A stretch of DNA of 64,000 nucleotides, taken from positions 869,451-933,450 of the forward strand of contig SCFE01000014.1 of NCBI GenBank assembly GCA_004352715.1. Reading direction: 5' to 3'. A program made the translations under genes and the position numbers. The notes beneath the pieces are model-generated. The model had not been told where the DNA came from, ran no database searches, and saw nothing but the letters and a program-made list of their open reading frames with translations. Every line of letters starts with the position of its first letter. Positions within the stretch are counted from its first letter, which is position 1. Origin of the DNA: Hofstenia miamia (taxonomy: Eukaryota > Xenacoelomorpha > Acoela). Shown in pieces: positions 58,826 through 64,000 of the stretch.

Positions 58826-59898
58826 TTATTAAAAGTGGGATTTTTCAAGCGTCCGTTCTTGGTCCCTTTTGTTTATAATGTACATCAATGATTTTCCTTT
58901 AAGCTGTAACTTTAGAAAGATATTTATGTATGCTGATAACGTTAAATTATGCAGTTCTGATATTAACAATATTGTAAATGACTTCAAAGAAATACAAACG
59001 TTGTCCTTCAATATCGACAAATTCAAATTTACTAGATTTGGTGATAAAGCAACACATTCTATTCCTCTCATAATAGCTCCAATTATAGCAAACGATTTGG
59101 TTAAAGATTTGGGACTCACAATAACACCAAGCCTCTCATGGTCTGTTCACTATTTAAAGAAATTAAAAGTAGCAGTTATCGGTATCTTTTTTCTAATACT
59201 AAGCGCAATATTCCATACTCAACTCATTTTAAGATCAAGTTAACTCTATACAAATCATTGGTATTATCAAGTCTAAGTTATGGTTCAATTCTGAGCCCCT
59301 TTCAGAATTGGCAAGTTAGAAGCCTTTCAACATAGATGGTTTAAGTGGATACTACCAGAACTTCATTTTAAATCACAATTAATACGCTTAAAAATGCTTC
59401 CGATATCCTACTATTGTCAGTTGCTTGATTTAATCTATTTTAATAAGTTATTGAACGACCAATATGATTTGAAACTATCAAAAATAATATCAGAATATCT
59501 ACCAAAAACTACCGTCTTTGTTCTTCTAACCCTGCAATCTTCAAATTAAAGGATATAAGAAAGGAATCAACCAGATCTTTTTATTTAAATTGAATTGTTA
59601 TTTTTGCTAATGAAAATTATATACATCAAAATACTTCCATAAATTTATAGTGATCATTGAAACACGTAAAAACATCATTAAAAGATTTCTTCCAATAACA
59701 GTTTTTAAATAACTTTGACTAGTTATTCTATTAAAAATAATTGTAAGGAACATGCAATATGTTTATGTCGTTTCTGCAGATTGCCTTATGTACATTATTA
59801 ATGTAAATTTTTTATTTAAAATAATCCTTAGTGTCCATATATGGATAATAAATCTTTATTATTATTATCATTATAATTAATATTATTATTATTATTAA
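58826..59898 (+). pseudogene. LINE RT fragment with 3' tail, inserted in the Penelope-like element
   Basis: The plus strand starts with GIFQASVLGP, then (one base shifted) LLFIMYINDFPL and IFMYADNVKL, where the YADD box reads YADN. These are followed by LVKDLGLTITPSLSWSVHY and, in another frame, FKIKLTLYKSLVLSSLSYGS. Later come LIRLKMLPISYYCQLLDLIY and SLKHVKTSLKDFF. The copy ends with AATAAATCTTTATTATTATT and a run of ATT units (59845-59898), the kind of short-repeat 3' tail CR1-group LINEs carry. It is 5'-truncated inside the RT, as expected for LINE insertion. Confidence 0.64.
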
Positions 59899-59902
59899 TC
59901 GT

Positions 59903-60055
59903 CAGGACTCTTTACATTTGATTCTTCTGCATTATGGAATAATCTGAATGTAACAATAACAATCGAAAAAATTATAAGCATTTTAAAAGAAAAATTAAGG
60001 ATTACTTACTTACACTACAGGACATATCCAATCAATTACATGCATGGAGTCAGTA
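59903..60055 (+). pseudogene. Second LINE C-terminal fragment
   Basis: The frame reads LFTFDSSALWNNLNVTITI and ISILKEKLRITYLHY, matching the common R-S-F-x-x-x-A-x-x-L-W-N-x-L-P ... F-K-x-x-L end of LINE ORF2 proteins. It begins directly after the ATT tail of the preceding LINE and so is a different copy or a rearranged piece. Confidence 0.38.
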
Positions 60056-60058
60056 TAT

Positions 60059-60760
60059 TTAAAAATAGTGCCTTTTATGTAATTGTGCATATTTATTGAT
60101 TTGTGTGTTTACATATATATTGTAGTTTGTAGTTTTTTGTGATAGCTTTAATAGCTTACGCAATAAATGTGCTTTTACTCTTATTATGTTGTTAAAAATG
60201 GCAAATATGTCATCAACATATCGATAGTGGCTTATAGGAGTAGATAAAGTTGATGCATTTTTGAATTCATTTTCTATAATATCAATTGTAATTGCTGAAA
60301 TAGTTGGCCCAAATGTCGATTCCATGGCCATTCTATTCATTTGTCGATAAAAAATACTATTAAATAGAAAAGGGATGTTCATGCAGCAAATATTTAACAA
60401 ATTTAATAGCGTTTTATGGTCAATTGGTAGTTCTTCTTCTGGTGTTAATTTAATGATGTGATTAAATATTTCTTTAATTCAATATTTGTGAGTAATGATT
60501 CACGTCACAATTTACTACTCGAAAACGTTTAGCATTATTTATTTTATATGTTTTTCTTTTAATCTTCTCAAAAATTCATTTGTATAATATAATATAATAA
60601 ATATAATCTTTTTTGTAATGTATTTCTTAAGTAAATTTTGATGTTAAGGTTAGTTGATATTTTGTTTTCTAAACGTTGAAGAATCACTAAGAATTTCTTC
60701 CATTTTTGATAAGCTGCTTAATTTATACATAACTACGATTTCATTTACTTTGTTAAATTT
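60059..60760 (-). pseudogene. Penelope-like reverse transcriptase
   Basis: On the minus strand the text IIKLTPEEELPIDHKTLLN leads into NSIFYRQMNRMAMESTFGPT and then SHYRYVDDIFAIF, with the catalytic YVDD intact. F-Y-x-Q-x-x-G-x-x-M-G-S-P-x-x-P is the Penelope form of this RT block; here the second G and the S-P are altered (RMAMESTFGP). The 113-codon frame at 60400-60059 is open, and sequence further 5' is broken by stops. These RTs are related to telomerase and start copying at a nicked DNA end. Confidence 0.66.
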
Positions 60761-60837
60761 GGAAATATAGATAGAATTATCAGAAGCTGGATGTTACAAT
60801 AAAAAATTTACTGATTATTATGAAACAAGTTAGCATA

Positions 60838-61640
60838 TGAAATCAGCAAACACAAGCATACGCATTCCATATTTTTTAATTCAAATAAGTCATAAAAATA
60901 TAACATAATTACATCATTATTTAATCGAGTAATAATAATTCTCATCAAACCACGAACATCTAACAAATGCAACAGACAAAATTTTCAAAATCTTTAAAAC
61001 AATGCCTATTCCAATAAACTCATTAAAAAGTATTCAACCAAGATCTTTGAAGAGAGTAATAAAGAACAACTTCATAAAACAGACAATGATAAAAACAATA
61101 TTATCCGTATTTATAAGCAACCAAGTTAAAATGTTGGAAGAAAGATTTAAAATATTGAACATAAAATTAAAATTCACTGAAATTTTCCAAATCTTAACAT
61201 TATATACTACAAGGAACATCATCAACAAATATCTTATCCCTAACAAAATTAGTTTCTTCTGTGATTGAAACAAATCATAAATGGGAAAACTAAGAGACAT
61301 CTGGAAACAAGAATGAAAGAGTGCTCAAGAAAACACATAAATTCTGAAATATATTTACATCATCATGAAATCAAAAAAGAAAATTTTGAGATATTATTAA
61401 GATCAAAACATCATAAAATTGCAGAAAAAATTTTTGTTACAGTTGCTAAGAAAAATTACTTAGTAAATAAAAAAAGATAATTTCAATAATTCGAGATTTA
61501 TAGTGCATGCTGCATGCAATATATTTATAATTTCGTTTAGTGTAGCCCATTGTAAAATATTTATTGACCGCATTTGTCATTCGGACGATGATTATTAGCA
61601 ATCAAAACCAGTCTAAATTTTTTATTGCTATAATACTTTC
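60838..61640 (+). mobile_element. Second Penelope-like copy, inverted relative to the first
   Basis: Starting near CATACGCATTCCATA (60858) the plus strand matches the minus strand of 58780-57900 with moderate divergence: the linker, the endonuclease (TKRHLETRMKECSRKH, NSEIYLHHHEIKKENFEILL, KKNYLVNKKR, 61265-61480) and the tail TTTATAGTGCATGCTGCATG to about 61640. No RT is present. The endonuclease lacks a clean YIGET start. Head-to-head and partial copies are known for Penelope-type elements. Confidence 0.62.
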
Positions 61641-61693
61641 AAATATATACATATATATATCCAAATTATTTCCACACCTACTGTTCAGATAAT

Positions 61694-62684
61694 CAGATGG
61701 TCTAGTGCGAATGGGACCAACAACTACCCTGAAATATTTTGTTTTTTTAAGGCAATCTGTGTGAGTCCAGTCGAGGCGGGCCATGTGTAAAGTCAGAGTT
61801 TGTCCCACAAAAACATGGCAAAGAGTCTGATTATCGACTAAAATACACACTATTATCTCCTTACTACTAAATTCCAATTTATATCTTATCAATGTTATGT
61901 GTTTAACAAAATACACTAAATTAAATGAACGTTCTCAAACATTTTTATGCTTAGATAAACATTATAATAGCTTTCACCACACAGCAAATAAGATATAGAA
62001 TAGCAAATTCAGAAAAAAATTGTTCATATTCCATTTTAGTAGACAATGTATGCTTAGCGACAATAACATCCTACACTAATTCGAAAGTTTTATATAGCCC
62101 TAAAAAGTCACACGCGCGCACACACACACATTTATATTGTATATATTTTATGATTTTGTAATAACATGTAGTTTGTAGTTTATAGATTTGTATTTGTACA
62201 TTGAACATTTTACCAATAAAGTTTGTTTGTCTCATATTTTAATAAAAACAACTTGATTAAACAATTGATGAATGCCACTTTCAAAACGTCTAATTAAATG
62301 GATTTTTTTTGCTTCTTTCAGACAATATTAATAGCATTTAGCTTACACACTATACAGACAAATGGCACAAATTTTTAATAACCTCTATTTATTCGTCATA
62401 ATGGATTTACAATCCATTTTTGTAAATAATTGGAATAATAAACGTTCAATTAAATCAAAGAAGCAGTCTTTCTTGAAGTTAGATCAAAATATCAACATGT
62501 AGCATTATTTGCTTTGGGACATTTCTGACAAATGTTTTGTTAATTGAACATGATTTGTCTATTGTGAAAGTTCCCTTCCGTATTAGGCAGGGTAATTTCC
62601 TGTTTTGCAAACTCTATAATCAAGAATGTCTTATTGAATAAGTTTTGTGTCAATAGCTAACAATTACTGGAAGTCCAATCCAAT
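61694..62684. repeat. 0.99-kb direct duplication, left copy
   Basis: Matches 63010-64000 base for base except for one change seen (TTAATTGAAC against TTAAATGAAC). No confirmed gene lies in it. A 104-codon minus-strand frame spans its left edge (61602-61916) and is cut at the same point in the other copy. It includes a CACACGCGCGCACACACAC microsatellite at 62109-62130 and an AATAAAG word near 62215. Confidence 0.92.
62109..62130. repeat. (CA)n/(CG)n microsatellite
   Basis: CACACGCGCGCACACACACA. It is present again in the right copy near 63425. Confidence 0.9.
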
Positions 62685-63008
62685 AATATATATTTGATTA
62701 ATTAGCCTACTAATAACACAGCCAACAATTTTCCAAAAATGTTTTGTTTATGTCGATATTTCTATCGTTTATGGTCAATTTGACCCTGAAAAATCAAATC
62801 TGTGTTTAGTTTTATGTTTCAACCATTTTCTCTTAAATTACACGGTATTTAAAAAATTTGCTTTTTGCTGAGACCTATATTCATTGAATTTAGGTCAATA
62901 GTTGCATGTGTATTGGAATATTGGTTTATACATCTGTGCCAGCTGATTAAGCATTAGCATATTTTTTAGTACTCATATAGCATCAAGATTATAAGACTTC
63001 TTGATGCA
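62685..63008. other. Spacer between duplicate copies
   Basis: 324 bp of AT-rich sequence that occurs only once, ending at the single N (63009). Nothing recognisable. Confidence 0.6.
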
Positions 63009-63009
63009 N

Positions 63010-64000
63010 CAGATGGTCTAGTGCGAATGGGACCAACAACTACCCTGAAATATTTTGTTTTTTTAAGGCAATCTGTGTGAGTCCAGTCGAGGCGGGCCAT
63101 GTGTAAAGTCAGAGTTTGTCCCACAAAAACATGGCAAAGAGTCTGATTATCGACTAAAATACACACTATTATCTCCTTACTACTAAATTCCAATTTATAT
63201 CTTATCAATGTTATGTGTTTAACAAAATACACTAAATTAAATGAACGTTCTCAAACATTTTTATGCTTAGATAAACATTATAATAGCTTTCACCACACAG
63301 CAAATAAGATATAGAATAGCAAATTCAGAAAAAAATTGTTCATATTCCATTTTAGTAGACAATGTATGCTTAGCGACAATAACATCCTACACTAATTCGA
63401 AAGTTTTATATAGCCCTAAAAAGTCACACGCGCGCACACACACACATTTATATTGTATATATTTTATGATTTTGTAATAACATGTAGTTTGTAGTTTATA
63501 GATTTGTATTTGTACATTGAACATTTTACCAATAAAGTTTGTTTGTCTCATATTTTAATAAAAACAACTTGATTAAACAATTGATGAATGCCACTTTCAA
63601 AACGTCTAATTAAATGGATTTTTTTTGCTTCTTTCAGACAATATTAATAGCATTTAGCTTACACACTATACAGACAAATGGCACAAATTTTTAATAACCT
63701 CTATTTATTCGTCATAATGGATTTACAATCCATTTTTGTAAATAATTGGAATAATAAACGTTCAATTAAATCAAAGAAGCAGTCTTTCTTGAAGTTAGAT
63801 CAAAATATCAACATGTAGCATTATTTGCTTTGGGACATTTCTGACAAATGTTTTGTTAAATGAACATGATTTGTCTATTGTGAAAGTTCCCTTCCGTATT
63901 AGGCAGGGTAATTTCCTGTTTTGCAAACTCTATAATCAAGAATGTCTTATTGAATAAGTTTTGTGTCAATAGCTAACAATTACTGGAAGTCCAATCCAAT
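63010..64000. repeat. 0.99-kb direct duplication, right copy
   Basis: Begins immediately after a single N and runs to the window end. It starts in mid-sequence relative to the left copy (CAGATGGTCTAGTGCG), as a contig beginning would. The duplication may continue beyond the window. Confidence 0.92.

Larger units (their letters stand above)
57881..60800 (-). mobile_element. Penelope-like element (minus strand), interrupted by LINE sequence
   Basis: Reading the minus strand, an RT (60760-60059) is followed, after about 1.2 kb of plus-strand LINE sequence, by the linker with TIIEILKDNGYPIKLIKK, a GIY-YIG endonuclease (58330-58060) and an untranslated tail to about 57881. RT followed by C-terminal GIY-YIG is the defining layout of EN+ Penelope-like elements. 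The tail and endonuclease are repeated in opposite orientation at 60838-61640. Confidence 0.68.

Noticed and set aside
61602-61916. 104-codon minus-strand frame present in both duplicate copies
   Set aside because: The repetition comes from the duplicated DNA, not independent conservation. The frame is cut at the copy boundary and resembles no known protein.
1-64000. tRNA, rRNA, CRISPR, bacterial promoters or origins
   Set aside because: None was seen. The sequence is animal nuclear DNA, and the spaced repeats here are microsatellites, transposon ends or assembly duplicates.

Overview
This is animal (metazoan) genomic DNA: AT-rich, full of (TA)n microsatellites and assembly gaps, with one spliced gene fragment and many old transposable elements of typical animal families (Tc1/mariner, hAT, Penelope-like, CR1/jockey-type LINEs, Ty3/Gypsy). 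There are no operons or bacterial signals. The species cannot be named from the sequence; an invertebrate with germline CpG methylation fits best, because the Gypsy copy has decayed largely by CpG to TpG/CpA changes.

Host gene. On the minus strand two exons of a rhodopsin-type (class A) GPCR are recognisable: TM2-ECL1-TM3 at 18893-19114 and ICL2-TM4 at 14541-14680. The donor of the first and the acceptor of the second join in phase to give an E-R-F motif in place of D-R-Y, so most of 14.7-18.9 kb is its intron. The exons for TM1 and for TM5-TM7 were not found. A second, broken GPCR-like sequence lies on the same strand at 24.6-25.3 kb.

Mobile elements by region. 11.9-13.0 kb: two LINE fragments. 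15.4-15.9 kb: Penelope-like fragment. 19.5-21.4 kb: a Tc1-like element with both termini, split by a 717-bp non-autonomous hAT element with 8-bp target duplication. 28.0 kb: short element with the same terminus as the Tc1 copy. 30.7-32.7 kb: LINE on the minus strand. 32.8-40.5 kb: a decayed Gypsy retrotransposon (gag, protease, RT, RNase H, integrase) followed by about 2.8 kb of unrecognised, partly overlapping coding sequence. 41.4-42.8 kb: a possible DNA-transposon remnant and a LINE fragment. 45.5 kb: hAT MITE with perfect 8-bp target duplication. 48.2-49.8 kb: the best-preserved LINE. 50.1-53.1 kb: LINE and Tc1 remnants next to a palindrome. 54.8 and 56.6 kb: two fold-back elements. 57.9-61.6 kb: a Penelope-like element interrupted by LINE sequence, facing a second Penelope copy in opposite orientation.

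Assembly. Several gaps, some only one N long, are flanked by near-identical copies of the same sequence (2962/3482, 4543/7231, 22746/22981, 61694/63010). These look like unmerged alleles or unresolved contig overlaps, and two of them expose large insertion/deletion differences. The rest of the window is AT-rich sequence in which I see no gene.
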